From Klebsormidium nitens (Eukaryota > Streptophyta > Klebsormidiophyceae > Klebsormidiales > Klebsormidiaceae): a stretch of DNA of 64,000 nucleotides. The position numbers were made by a program, and so were the translations under genes. The notes beneath the pieces were generated by a model. It saw only the letters and a list, made by a program, of their open reading frames with translations. It did no database searches and was not told where the DNA came from. The stretch is from assembly GCA_000708835.1 (NCBI GenBank), contig DF237239.1, positions 1 through 64,000 of the forward strand, written 5' to 3'. Below are positions 47,781 through 59,500 of this stretch, one piece after another (within the stretch, counting starts at the first letter, position 1; every line of letters starts with the position of its first letter).

Positions 47781-50700
47781 TTACCCTTGTTGCATACTGG
47801 GCATGACTGGGAAGTCGGACTCCTTGGCCCGTTTGTAGAGGATGGCGGAAGCTTCGAGCCTGAAGGGAAACATGCGGCCTGCTAGAGATCACGCGCCGAT
47901 GCCACGGCTGCTTTGAGCGAAGCATTGATGGCAAGCTTCAGAACCGAGGCGGTCGGCTGCACGAAAAGAAAGACTACTGCCATAGAGGAGCGAAACGGGT
48001 TGCTTTTTACAGCGACTACTCACCAGTGAGGATTCACCACGTGGCGGTTGTTCTTGAGAGCCCAGTGAACCTGCAAAGCGAAGAGCTCGGAAACTGTAAC
48101 CTGCACTTCATAACATGGTATAGGCAGAGCCAGGGGCGCAATTGTACGAGACAGTCCGTCTTCGGCAACAGAAGGTTTTGATGGGCGGAATTGATTACGA
48201 CTCGACATATCTGGAGCCAGAAAACGTTGATCACGAGTATGACTCCAGGGCCGAAATCCTTGCGGAGACGTTCCCCCGCTACCTTGTCGGTGCCCAAGGC
48301 CACGGCCACCACGTGGGTGACGGACTCGTCCAGCTTCAACGTACACGTGGCACCAAACTGCTCCGCCATGCGCCATTTGCCGTTCTGCTGCGGGTGCGCC
48401 GTCCCTTGCTGCAGCAAAGAGAGCGGCCGGAACCGACCGGCTCAGACAGCGGAGAGTTTTTTCCAATCAGAATTGCGCAGGGCGCGTTGCAAGCGCAAGC
48501 GAGTAGCTATGGAAAACATCCGGAAGAGGAAAAGCACAACAAGCTCGTGATACGGGAAGCAAGCTTGGCGTGAAGCTGGTCAGAACAACGTCAGGTCGAC
48601 AAAGCGAAGACGTTGCAATCCTGATCCGGATACAGATTAGGCCCAGCTGTCTAGCTTGAACTAATCGACAGTCCAATTCCAACTCGGCTCCGTAACAGAT
48701 GGCCAGGTATGATTTCCTGCTTCCCCCGCCACACGCAAGCCTTCCTCACCGGGAACACCCTGCTGAACACGATCCGCACTCCCTGCAAAATACTCTTCTG
48801 GATCTTCTGCAGGATGTCCCGGGCATCCACCCGGGCTGCATCGCCATGTGCCCGGAGCGCCCGGAAGAAGTCCCCGTGCACTTGCTCCATCACCCGGGAA
48901 GCTGACGCCAGCATGCCGTCGTGCGCACGCTCGTCGTGGCCCAGCTCGAACAGCGCCGGGCCCTTCTGGCCGAACTGCTGCGGGCTGCCGGGGAAGTACA
49001 TGTACCTGCTCAGGGGACGAGAGCCGAGAATAAGTATTGAACTCAAGAGATATTTCGACAATCAGCCGAGATAAATACAAGGTAACCGCACTGGGACGGG
49101 TGGGTTAGTTTGGTGGTTAGGGTGGGTATAGGTGCGGAGCAGGTGTCTTTTCGGGTTGGGATTTTTAGTGCTTATTATTATCTTGGCTTGTTGTCATATT
49201 TCTTGATATTTATAGAAATTGGCAGGCCCCGTTTGCAATACCATACCTCACAGTCGGAAGGAGCTGCCAAGCACAGAAGCTTCATCTGCGTGGAGAAGTC
49301 AGCTGAGAATCGAGCTGGTCAGAGCTGCATCGCAAGCTGCAGCGATCAGAAGCTCGTGGAAGCAAAGGTTGTCTGGGGGACCGACACAGGGTACTGGACC
49401 GGATCTTCCTGAGACGCTCGAGGAGGCAGTCACAAAAGAGATATCCGAAGGCTGATGCTTTTGTCAGCCCCAATCCAAACAAAATGTTCGGTACCCAAAC
49501 ACACAAGGAGAGAAAATGCCAGCGCTGCGGTGCCCACCTTTCGACGACGATGAGGTTTTGGAAGTGATGCGGCCACACTTTGACGTTGTCGTCGATGATG
49601 AGGACGCAGGACTCCATGCCCAGCACGCCATCCAGATCTTTGCTGCGCAGCGGGGCGGGGGAGTCCCCCGGGGCAGATGGGGGGTCCTCCAAGGTGTCGC
49701 CTTTGCTGATTATCCGCCCGGCGAAGTAGTCCCCGGTCGGGTCCAGGATCTGGGCCATGCGCGTAGCGTAGACGCTATTTCCCATGGTATAAACGTGAAG
49801 CTCGTACAGCTGGCTAGCCTGAACGAGAGAAACCGAGAGGGATTAGCTTCATGAAAGAGTGGCAGGGAGAGGACGCAACCAGGCGGAGGCCTATGACTTC
49901 TGAGCTCGATATCAAAGCAAGATCGCACTGATTGAGCAAGTACAAAGTCTTCAATAACTGGTTCTTAACCAGTCGGCTTTTCGAAGGCTACCGCCTTGAA
50001 CAGCATTAGATTTTCACCAATCATTCACACAGCAGGCACGGACGTAACAGGAACAATGAAGCATTCCTGCTTAACTTCAAGTTCCATGGCATAGCAGGGC
50101 GGACCAGTTTCCACAAAAAATCACAGTGGCGTGACTCTCAGCAGTGACGTCAGCAGTACGCTGTCACCTTCTTGAGGAAGGTCGCGACGCCTGGCCGGAG
50201 CTTGGTCCACAGCTGCATGTCTGCGAAGCGGTGCAGCTCGCGCGGCCGAACGGGGTCGGCCCGACACGCCGCGTCCTCCCCCGCCAGCTTCGCCTCCAGC
50301 TTCTCGGCCCACCCGGGGCCCGCAGTCGCGATGTCGGAGAACTGCGCATGATGAAAGATGATACGACCATCATAGTCTGCTTTGACGTTGCTTCCAGACA
50401 AAGTCTGCCAGATTCTCGAGCTTATCTGGAATCTGCTTTGCAGCTAGATGTCAAGCTGAGGTTCGACGATCGTTGATAGGGGACAAGCAGTCGCAGGCTC
50501 AAAGTACGCAGCGCAGAGCATAATTGCTCAAATCGTAGTCCGCACCAGCTTCTCCTCGGACTTGAATCTTGATTGGCGTTCTTTCTGGAACACGGATTTA
50601 CTCACGTCACAAAAAAGGTGGGATTGCATGGATACAGCAAAACGGGGCCTTCGACCTAGCATGGTGCCGTGTATCCAGTCTGGACATCCCTTCCTCTTTT

Positions 50701-53700
50701 CTTGCGTATTTCCGCGTCTTGCAAGCACCACCGTGAGCAAGCCGTGTCCAAAAAGCAGACGCTGTTCCTTATTCCAGTTCTGTTGTCCTACACGGGCCTC
50801 CCGACCACCCACCGTGGCAGAGTTGAGCAGCGTGTGGTCCAAGTCGAGCACGAGGCACAGCTTCTTGGCCGCCAGCATCCGCTTCTGCTCGCCCAACCTT
50901 CGCTCCCGCTCTAGTTCCACCGCTGCCCTCTCCTTCTCGCCAAGCCCGCTCAAAAGGGCATCCACATGCGGATCCCCGCTGATCGCCGACTGGTTCCCGC
51001 CAGGAAGCCCGTCGCTCGGCACACGCGCTTTTTTCAAAATGCCCTTTAACTTGCTTACCCCGTTCGACACAGGGCCTTTCGTTTCAGACCTCGTCTGGCT
51101 CTCAGGCCCGGCTTTTCCTGGGGGCCTTGCTGGCGTAGGGTTGCTCGTTACCAGCTGCCCGCTTCCCTGCCTTTCGAGCCCGTCCCTCGATCTTGCCCCC
51201 TCGCTCTCCGCCCCACTCAGTATAGCCGATTCCACGCTATCCGCGGTTGACAACGTTTGCGCACTATTCCTCGACTGCCCAGACTCTTGCACACTCTCCA
51301 CGGCCCTCGAGCCCCTCTCCCCGTTTCCAGCCTCTTTCAAGGGCTGCGCGTTCTCGCGGGGGGGCGCTTTGGGCGGCCGTCCCAGGTTCGAAGGCTCCGT
51401 ACCCTTACCCCCCTGCGGCGTTGGCTTTCGAGAAGTCACGACCCGCGACCCGCTTAACGCGGGGCTGGCAGCGCGGGTGGGCGCTGGGCTTTGGCTGCGC
51501 GAACCAGCGGGGCTGGGGGCTCTAGAAACAGTTCCCTTTTCCAATCGACCGGGCTTTACTTCGACCGAAACTGCAGCCGTCGCAGGAAGGACCGAGGAGT
51601 CAGTCGGACCGTACGACGAGGCGCTTTTCATCTGGAGCCCCTCCTTCCCTCTCGCTGCTCCTTCAAAGCCCGGAGGTTTTTCCTGCGTTCCACTTTCGTC
51701 TTGCCCTTTCAGCCGCCGCCGATTGCCGCTCGCTGCACCTGACGGCCTTTCCCAAGGCAAGCCCACTTTTCTTGCCGCCGGAGCCTGCAAAGCCCGGGCC
51801 TTTACGACCGAATTTTGCGAGGCCCCACTCGCAGAAGCTGGCGGAGCTGGCGGCGCAAAACCCGGAGGCTCTAGAATCTCCTCTGGCAGATCGTCGTCGT
51901 CTTCGAGTGGGGACGGTTTCGGATTTGGAAGCTGCCCCCCGACTGCATCAATCAGGGGCCTTTCTTGCAGCTTCGGAGGCAACAGCACAGGCTGCCAGGA
52001 CTCCGCTTCAGGACCCCCCGGGGGGCCCAGCGGAGCTGCCTGCAAACCTCTGATAGGCTGCCCGAACAATCTAAACCCGGGCGGAAGGTCGAGACCCTTT
52101 GAGGGGGCAGCAGAGGACCCTGCTTTTGGTTGGCTTTCGTCGTCAGAAAAGGCCTCTTCCATGAGCTCTAGCGGGGGACCGGGCTGGGAGCTTCGCAATT
52201 GCACTTTGGGCTGAGGTGCCTTTTGAGAAGCGGTGGAGCTGTGGATGTCAAATCCGGGGGGAACGGAAGGGGGGGTGAACGGCTGAGAGAATCCTGGGGG
52301 GGGCGCAGACGGATCGACCGGCAGACTGGTGTTGGCTGCGGGTTTGGGGACTTGTTCTGTTCCGAGGGGTTGGGAAGCCCCTCGCGACTTGCCTTCAGCG
52401 TACGCCTGAGCATCCCTTCGAAGAGCGTCCAAATTTTCGGAGAGAGGCTCTGCGATAATGGCCAACTCTTTGATTGAGGGCATCGCCTCGACGCTGGCCT
52501 TAGAAACGATTGGCACGTTTGCAGACGACGAAGCAGGGGCTGGATTGCAGGTTATGGAAGGGGCGGAGGTGGGTGCTTGGGATGATGTTACAGCAGGGGG
52601 CCCCTGTCGAGTCGCAGCAGCGGGCAGGTCCGTGGATTTCCCAGCTGCGCCACTGGGGGGGGACTTGCTGACTTTGCTGGTGAGATGCTCCAACCAGCTC
52701 TCGACCTGCCAAGAAGCAATTTCGAGGCGGTTTAGTAATCCGACTGAGAAGAGGGTGGCTGTCATTCAGCAGATCTAGCAAAGGCAAAGGCAGCATGCAG
52801 AGGGTCACAAGGACACAAGGGCATGACGATGCAGGTGCATAGAACTTGGCCGGAAGGAAGTAGTCAGTCCTTACAAGATGCCACACGCTACCGACTCTGC
52901 TTGGCAAAGTATCCGGAGCCAGGATGACAGATTGAGGGTATGCTCATACCTCTTTGAATTGCTTCGGTGTGAAGAGCCGACCCATGTCCTTGTGGGCCAG
53001 CTTGATCAAGCTACAAAGAACAGAGATGCTAACTCTTCAGGTTCACAAAGGCAGCTGATTTGACCAGTCCAGCAAATCGGCAATCCACCACCTCGCTCGG
53101 GCTTTGCATGGCATACATAAGACTTTCAAAGTGACCCTTATCCTTTACAATCCCGGGTCAGGTGGAGAACCCCATTGCGATTTCCAGTGCATGGTTCAGG
53201 TCAATTGAGAAGCATGTACAAGAATCATTTACTCACAGATGGCCCAATGTTTCCACCTGCACAAGAGGATGGTGTGTTCGAATCCAGACGAGACTGCATC
53301 GTCGAAAGCTGCCACCAATAGATACTTCAAGAAGAAACCTGCTTTACAAATTAAATTAAACTTGTCAAGAAGAAGCTTTACAAGACGCACTCACCTCAGC
53401 ACAGCGTTGTCTTTCCCCTGGTTGCGCCCTGCTCCGGTAGTGCCAATGATGTATGCAGTCCGGATGCCAAAGAAAATGTCGTCAGCAGCTTTTGAAACCA
53501 CTTCTCGTGGCGCCCCCCCCTTTTTGCTGACGGCCTTGCACAGGTGCCAGACGGCATCCTCCAAAGTCTGGCATACAGAAGCTAACGACCTGAGCAGAGA
53601 AAAGCGTACTTGAGATAAGAGCAGTGCGCGCTCTGAAAACATACGGAGACTCAGGAAGGGACACAGGATCGGAAAAGGCGCCCTGTGCTCAGGTGATGGT

Positions 53701-55114
53701 CAAAGAACAAGTCTGCCATGCTGCTCAGTGAAGCTTATCATAGCAACTCTTCCTCACAATGCAATCGAAAAGCAGCTTTGAGTATGACTCCATAAATAGT
53801 TGATCGAAAGCGAAGAGGAGCGCATGCATCCCAACGTAGATGATATAAGCAGGCGGCATATCGCCGAGTCCAAATTGCTCACTTCATCGCCTGCTGCAAG
53901 GAGACCTTCCCCGCCAGTGCGTCTGCCTCCCGCAGCAGCCGGGCCTGCTCCGCAGCTGCATCCCGCTCCTTTGGCGATCCCCTTCCAGACCTGGGGCTAC
54001 GCCGATCCCCCTCCTTCTGCCTGACCTTGTCAACCCGGTCCCAGAACTCTTTCACAATCGCCCCTACTGAACCGACCGAGTCGGCCCTTCGCTCCCGCCT
54101 GTCCTCGCCCCTCGGTGCGGACCGGTCTCTAGAGCTTCGGCCATGCTGCCTGCTCTCCCCGCCTCTCTTTGAAGAGCGGTTCCTTCGCTCTCGAGAGCGA
54201 GACCTCTCACGCCGCCTCCTCTCTCGTTCCTGGCTCTGACTCCTGGCGCGGTAGCGCCGCTCGCGACCATCTTGAGGGCTTTTTGACAAGCGCCGCCTCC
54301 TTGGACTGCGCGATCGATCGCGCCCCCTGGGTGACCTGGACCCTCGCCTAGGGGACCCCACCCTGCTCTTCATGGGCCCTCGTTCATGGGATTCGCTCAC
54401 ATTGTCCTCTTTGACGCTTCTGGCAGAAACCCCTGGAACCGCTTCGCTTTCAGGTTCAATCTCCTGCTCAGCCACCGCGTCAACAGCGCCATCAAGATCG
54501 TCGTCCGCAATCTCCCCTTCCTCCAACTCTCCCTCTTCTTTCTCCCCATTGTCCAACGCTGCCTCTGCCGAAAGCCCTGTTTGTTGTTTGCGGCTCTCTT
54601 CAGAGATCTCAACAGACTGTGAATGGCTAAAAGTTCGCAAGAGAGACTGGTCTCTTCTCGCTGGCGAAGAATCCTCCCTCTTGATCCTTTTTGATGGCGA
54701 CAAGCCCTCTGTCCAATCCTTTCTCGAAGGGGAGACGTCGTCTTGCCAGCCTGAACCTTCTGACGCTGTTGAATACTCGGATTTAGACTCTTCTTCCGTA
54801 TGACAAGCTCGGGCCCAGGCAATGTTAGGATGCGAGTAGAGGAGGGATGGATCACTGATGGGGGGGTACGAAAGATCTTCAGCTGCGGATCCCTTTCGCA
54901 AGGCCCAGAAGAAACGCCCCTTCCCATGTTTTGGAACTCGGAGGGCGACAGTCTGTGGGACAGGGTGCCCCGCTGGAAGACTTGCCCCTTGACCAAATAA
55001 GTCGACTTTTCCTGCTGCATTTGCTGCGTCCTCGGAGCTAAACCCATCTCCTGGTCCTGCCGGGCTCTCTGCGATCTCGCCTTCTTCCTGTTCGCTGTTC
55101 TCAGAGACAGCCAT
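47781..55114 (-). CDS. RNA polymerase II CTD phosphatase, CPL3-like, with N-terminal RS domain
   Basis: An FCP1-family Ser/Thr phosphatase acting in the nucleus on the RNA polymerase II C-terminal domain. Exons keep phase: 53883-55114, 53395-53589, 52950-53010, 50813-52705, 50168-50341, 49538-49818, 48750-49005, 48283-48408, 48024-48070, 47781-47859; about 1447 residues (Arabidopsis CPL3 about 1240). Seen: EQEEGEIAE near the start; an NIAWARA block as in CPL3; a long Arg-Ser region (about residues 300-385, RSRSPRRRRLSKSP); a large Pro/Ser-rich disordered exon; the DxDxT catalytic motif LVLDLDHTLLNS, interrupted by an intron; WTKLRPGV, YTMGNSVYA, LDPTGDYFAGR, VLIIDDNVKVWP; YFPGSPQQFG; then a BRCT domain (IVFSRVFP, WRMAEQFGATC, THVVAVALGTDKV, HVVNPHW, LEASAILYKRA). 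The start at 55114 (MAVSENSEQEEG) is the most likely of several in-frame ATGs. A small repeat element lies in the intron 49006-49537. Confidence 0.92.
49030..49215 (+). mobile_element. Small inverted-repeat element with telomere-like core, CPL3 intron copy
   Basis: The core starting GGTAACCGCACTGGGACGGG and the right arm CTTATTATTATCTTGGCTTG match the element at 41490-41673. The left arm (ATTGAACTCAAGAGATATTT) is partly degraded, and no target duplication is clear. It lies in the intron between the exons starting at 49538 and ending at 49005 of the CPL3-like gene. This is an older copy of the same family. Confidence 0.78.
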
Positions 55115-55593
55115 AGACTGCTGCAACGACAGCATTCGACAGATTGATTGTGAGAGGGGTGGACCATCCCAGTCAAAGCTCGGGGTGGTTTTCATGAGCA
55201 GGATAAGTTGGGAGTAGACGCGCAACACGGAGTGGTCACCTCACATAGACACCGCTTTCATGACATTCCACCCAGTGATCCAAAAGGTGAGCCAGAAAGA
55301 TTTGAGCACATTCAAAGCGCCAGGGTTGCCTCCTTTTATGAGCCTTTGCTGCCTGTTGCCATTCTGCGATAACTTCTACCAGTATCATGTCTTGCACAAT
55401 GGCCTCGTCGCAACAAGCTAAACTGATTCACCAGGAAGCTCCACACTTTTGCACACAGGGTTCTCAATGGTGTCATCCTGCGTGTGTACCCCCAAGCACA
55501 CCAGTGCTCCCAAGCGCCAGGTTACCTGTTGCAGGAGCCCCATGAGAAGAGAACATGCTGCACCCTTTGCAACCGCGATTGACAACATGCTGT

Positions 55594-55898
55594 CCACCGG
55601 GGGTATAAATAGTGCTGGTTACCAGCTTTGCCATAATCACCNNNNNNNNNNNNNNNNNNNNNNNNNNNNNNNNNNNNNNNNNNNNNNNNNNNNNNNNNNN
55701 NNNNNNNNNNNNNNNNNNNNNNNNNNNNNNNNNNNNNNNNNNNNNNNNNNNNNNNNNNNNNNNNNNNNNNNNNNNNNNNNNNNNNNNNNNNNNNNNAATT
55801 TCCATAAGTTGGAAGCATGCGCCTTCGGCCGAAATTTGAATTCCGGTGGCCGTTGGCGAGAATGACAGCCGGTTTGCCCCAAGTTATACCCCCGGTGG
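55594..55898. repeat. Inverted repeat surrounding the assembly gap
   Basis: CCACCGGGGGTATAA at 55594-55608 is the exact complement of TTATACCCCCGGTGG at 55884-55898. The interior includes the unsequenced stretch. It may be the ends of a transposon or a hairpin that defeated assembly. No target duplication is visible directly outside the repeats. Confidence 0.6.
55642..55796. other. Assembly gap (155 Ns)
   Basis: Unresolved bases. Frames read across this stretch are meaningless. Confidence 1.
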
Positions 55899-56579
55899 TG
55901 GTTTAAAGGAAGCAGGATTTTCGCATGTGTGATCTGACCTGGACTCTGGAGCCATCTGGAGCTAGGCTCTCGTTCACGATCGGTCCATCGTCGTATGGTT
56001 CCCACGAACACATAAAATGCGATGTTACATAATATCTGGATAAAACTCTTAAAGCCGGGCGGTACTTGAGGTGGCCGAGAAAACTCTTTTTTGCAGAACT
56101 TCGGGTATCTGGCCTGAATCAGACGCCTGATCCAAGTCGGCAGGCCTTTTGACAGGGCCTTTTACTTATGTAACCTTCTCGAAACTTTCCGCCCGGTGAT
56201 CCGGATCTTGAGATTTACTCAAATTATAAAGTTTCTTGGTTTCGGTTTCTTCTGCAGATTGGTATGAGGTACGGTACTTCTCAAGCCGAATTGCTCCTAT
56301 GGTATGTACCTCGGTGTACCACGTGGATCAGAAATGCCATCCGATTGGCTAAGAAATCTGGAAAGCTTTTTGCAGCTTTTCGGTCGACGCGCACCCTATT
56401 GTAGCATACTGTGGCACCTTTTCTGAGGCATTTCCGTAGAATCTGTCAAGACCGGAAGAGCAGGACTTGTGATTGATCTTACAATGAAGAGAGTCACCTT
56501 AGGCACATTTACAATCTTTGAGAAGGAATATACAATGTGACGGGCCCTTACGAGAAGCAAAGGACAGGGGGTCTTAAGC

Positions 56580-59500
56580 ATGGGTGCTCAGTTGCTGTTC
56601 TTTAGCGGTTGGCTGGTTGTAAGCTCCATCCTGTTAGGTGTGAAAGTGCAAGCACAAACGTCAAGCCCTTCGACAAACGCAGGTGAGCTGCCTCACCGCC
56701 CCTCATGAAGCGTCATCGACACTGTCTGTGGGCATAGCTTTTAAGAGAATGTATGCTTTTATGTTTCGTCAGCACCACCCTTCCTCACAGGGGGATCCCC
56801 CATTTTTTGCTGAAATGGGAGGTGATATGTAGGGGTGAAATGCAATTGTCCTTTCCATCCATCATTTTAAGCCTTCTGATTAATGTGGCGGCCTTCTTGG
56901 AGTGGCCATTGGGTGTCCTTCGTTTGCACAAGTCGCCGTTACAAGTTCTAAAGGCGATAGGAGACCAGGTCCTGAACCAACAAAGGTTATTCAGCGGTCA
57001 ATATCCATCAACGTGTTTCTGCCTGCAGGCACTCTGTTGGCCGTTAAGGCAGCCTTTGTCGACAACACCCGGTTGGCCTCTTGGCAGCAGGGCTCTGATC
57101 CTTGCGGGTAATGCCCTTTCTCGACGTCTGGAAAACTTCGATGCATCTCTGATTTTTGGTTCACAAAGAAGGCCTTTAAAGTATGAGAAAGCATAATGCA
57201 TCCTGTTGGCAAATGACATCGTCAAGCAAATATACTCCAAGTAACACGTGCTTTTTGAAAGCTCTTGCAAGATGCTTCATTGAAGGGTTTTTAATCCTTT
57301 TCGATGTAGCATAGCTCTTGAGAGTTATGGCGGTTTCAGAGATGATAGAATGCCGTCATTCATACAGCCTCGATGCTCAGGGAGGAACGTTTCTGCACCA
57401 CTGCCGGCATCAGCTATTCACAATGTACATTGCACAGGGGACAAGTCTGGGTGGCAGGGCATATCTTCCGTACAGAAGGAAAAAGAGCCCCTGTTCTCTC
57501 TCTAGAGTCCGGAAGACAAGTATGTGACCACCACCACCATCACCACCATTGATTAGGCAAAAGCTAAGATGAAATTTGCAAAATGCACAATACACCGACG
57601 CGTCTCTATTGTGACTACTCAGGACTCCGGCATGGGAGGGAGTAGGGTGCACTGCTGGCGTCGTCACCAACCTCACTCTGACGCGCTCTTGCGATGGACG
57701 GACACCACCTGACGTGTGAGCTTTCCTCTTTTCCATGTTCTGAAAAGCACAAGTAGGGCCTCCTCAAATCCTGAGCCTGTGGTAATGCAGAAGAAACTTT
57801 TGACACTTTGTTACATTGCACTTACTTCTTCGTTACTCTCAAGCATCATGCAATGATCCAAGCTTTCCCCCATCTGTGCTCCCCGGTTCTGTTTGAGACG
57901 GGTGAGAAACATTTCTCTTGCTTTCTGTCTGCGGTGCACGTTCTGGTTGCACCTTGCAAACAGGGCGACCCAGAATCTGCGTCCGCTTCTTGTGTATCCG
58001 AGTAAACCCCCTGCAAGCCTCGAATTTTGAATCTAGCTCTTTCTAACGTGGTGGTGCAGGTGTTCTGCGAACCAGGCGTGGCCCCGTCTCGTTGGGCCCT
58101 TCCCCGCTGCAGTAACGAATTTGACTGGGCTCCAGAGTGAGGACATCACCTTATCCTCAGCATTTGCGTAGTTTTCAGCTGAGCTGAGAGGGAGGTTTCC
58201 TATGTTTGAAAGTTGCGACACTGATGTGCGGTTTTCGGTTCCTTGTGAAGACAGTGCATCCTGGATCGAGGTTAGTCGCATGATGCTTTCCCTGTGGGTT
58301 CATCACCTCGGTAGGCGAATCCGCAGCGCCGGTGTAAGGGCACTGAAGTGATACTTCGTCGCTTTGTGCAGTACTTGATCTGGGGAACAACAGCATCTCC
58401 GGCCCCTTGCCAGTTCAGCTTGGCCTGCTGCCCCTCAATACATTGTGAGCTGCGACCCTCATTTGTCCTGTTTCTTCAGATTGCTGTTAAGCTACTGTCC
58501 CCTTGGTCGGAGACTATGGTTTTTGTAGAGTGTGGAATATCTCAAGTGTGAAACCTCGCGGCTTTTTACTTGTTCCTAAGCAGATATAGACAATTCCGTA
58601 TCCATGCTGACAAAGCGGGTTGTCCTCGTTTACCAAGTTCAGATCTCTTCTCAGGATTACGCATCAACATATCAGCAGCTGCACACAGTTTCTTGACTTT
58701 GCGGGGAGTAAGTAAAGCAGGTCACGTCCGACATGGTGCATCCCTCTGGTGGTGCTTGTGATTGTGTTCATTGGGCCTTTCTTTGACTCTGCAGAATTCT
58801 CAACTCCAACAACCTGAATGGCACCTTGCCGGCATCCCTGGGCGGTGCAGTCAACATGACCGTCTTGTAAGCGATTTCTACGTATTTGTGCAAGTGATAT
58901 TACAGCCCATGCCGACTAAACGCGCTGACCCTTTTACATCGTGGAAATAGTATAAGATGGTCATTGTCTTGGACGGAAGCAAGCGGGCAGGACACCTTGA
59001 CTGCTAATCAATGGGGACATCTCGTAGCGGGAGTCGATGTTGAAAAGAGAGCGAGCCTACCTTCTGATGGTGCGCATGTAGATTTTGAGATCCATTTGCC
59101 AAGAATTTCTTGCAGGGATTCGGCATGTTTGTGTCTGATGCACTGCTTAAATACATAAGGCACGCTTCGCAAATGATTACCACCCTGCGCACTGCCACTT
59201 TTGATGACCCTGTCTTTTGTTCTTCTGCAGTCTCCTCGATGGGAACAGCTTCAGTGGGCCCCTCCCTACCTCGTTCGCCAACCTGACTAGCCTCCAGCTT
59301 GTGGGCCTTGGCAAGAATCAGTTCTCTGGGCCCCTCCCGGCCTTCATCTTTCGAAGCTGGACGCAAATGAAATATCTGTAAGCAAGCAATACCCTCGCTT
59401 GATGTCACCTGTAGGATCAGGTGGATCGATCATCCTGTCAAGATGGGGCTGGAGTGAAGAAAGTTGCTGTCCATTTGCATAAGCTTTTGAACCCTCTGCT

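Larger units (their letters stand above)
55115..56579. other. Divergent intergenic region with assembly gap
   Basis: It separates the starts of the CPL3-like gene (minus) and the receptor kinase (plus). A 15-bp inverted repeat surrounds a run of Ns (listed separately). TATAAAG at about 56225 lies 350 bp upstream of the kinase start and is only a weak promoter candidate. No gene is recognised. Confidence 0.5.

Noticed and set aside
47090-47840. Basic, Trp-containing short frames that resemble repeat proteins
   Set aside because: No frame continues through splice sites, no start codon context is convincing, and I recognise no family.
50562-52214. A 550-codon open frame on the plus strand
   Set aside because: It is the antisense shadow of the large GC-rich, disordered CPL3 exon (50813-52705, minus). 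It shows only low-complexity Pro/Ser/Ser-rich sequence and no conserved block.
57526-57551. ACC/CAC trinucleotide run
   Set aside because: An ordinary microsatellite in an intron.
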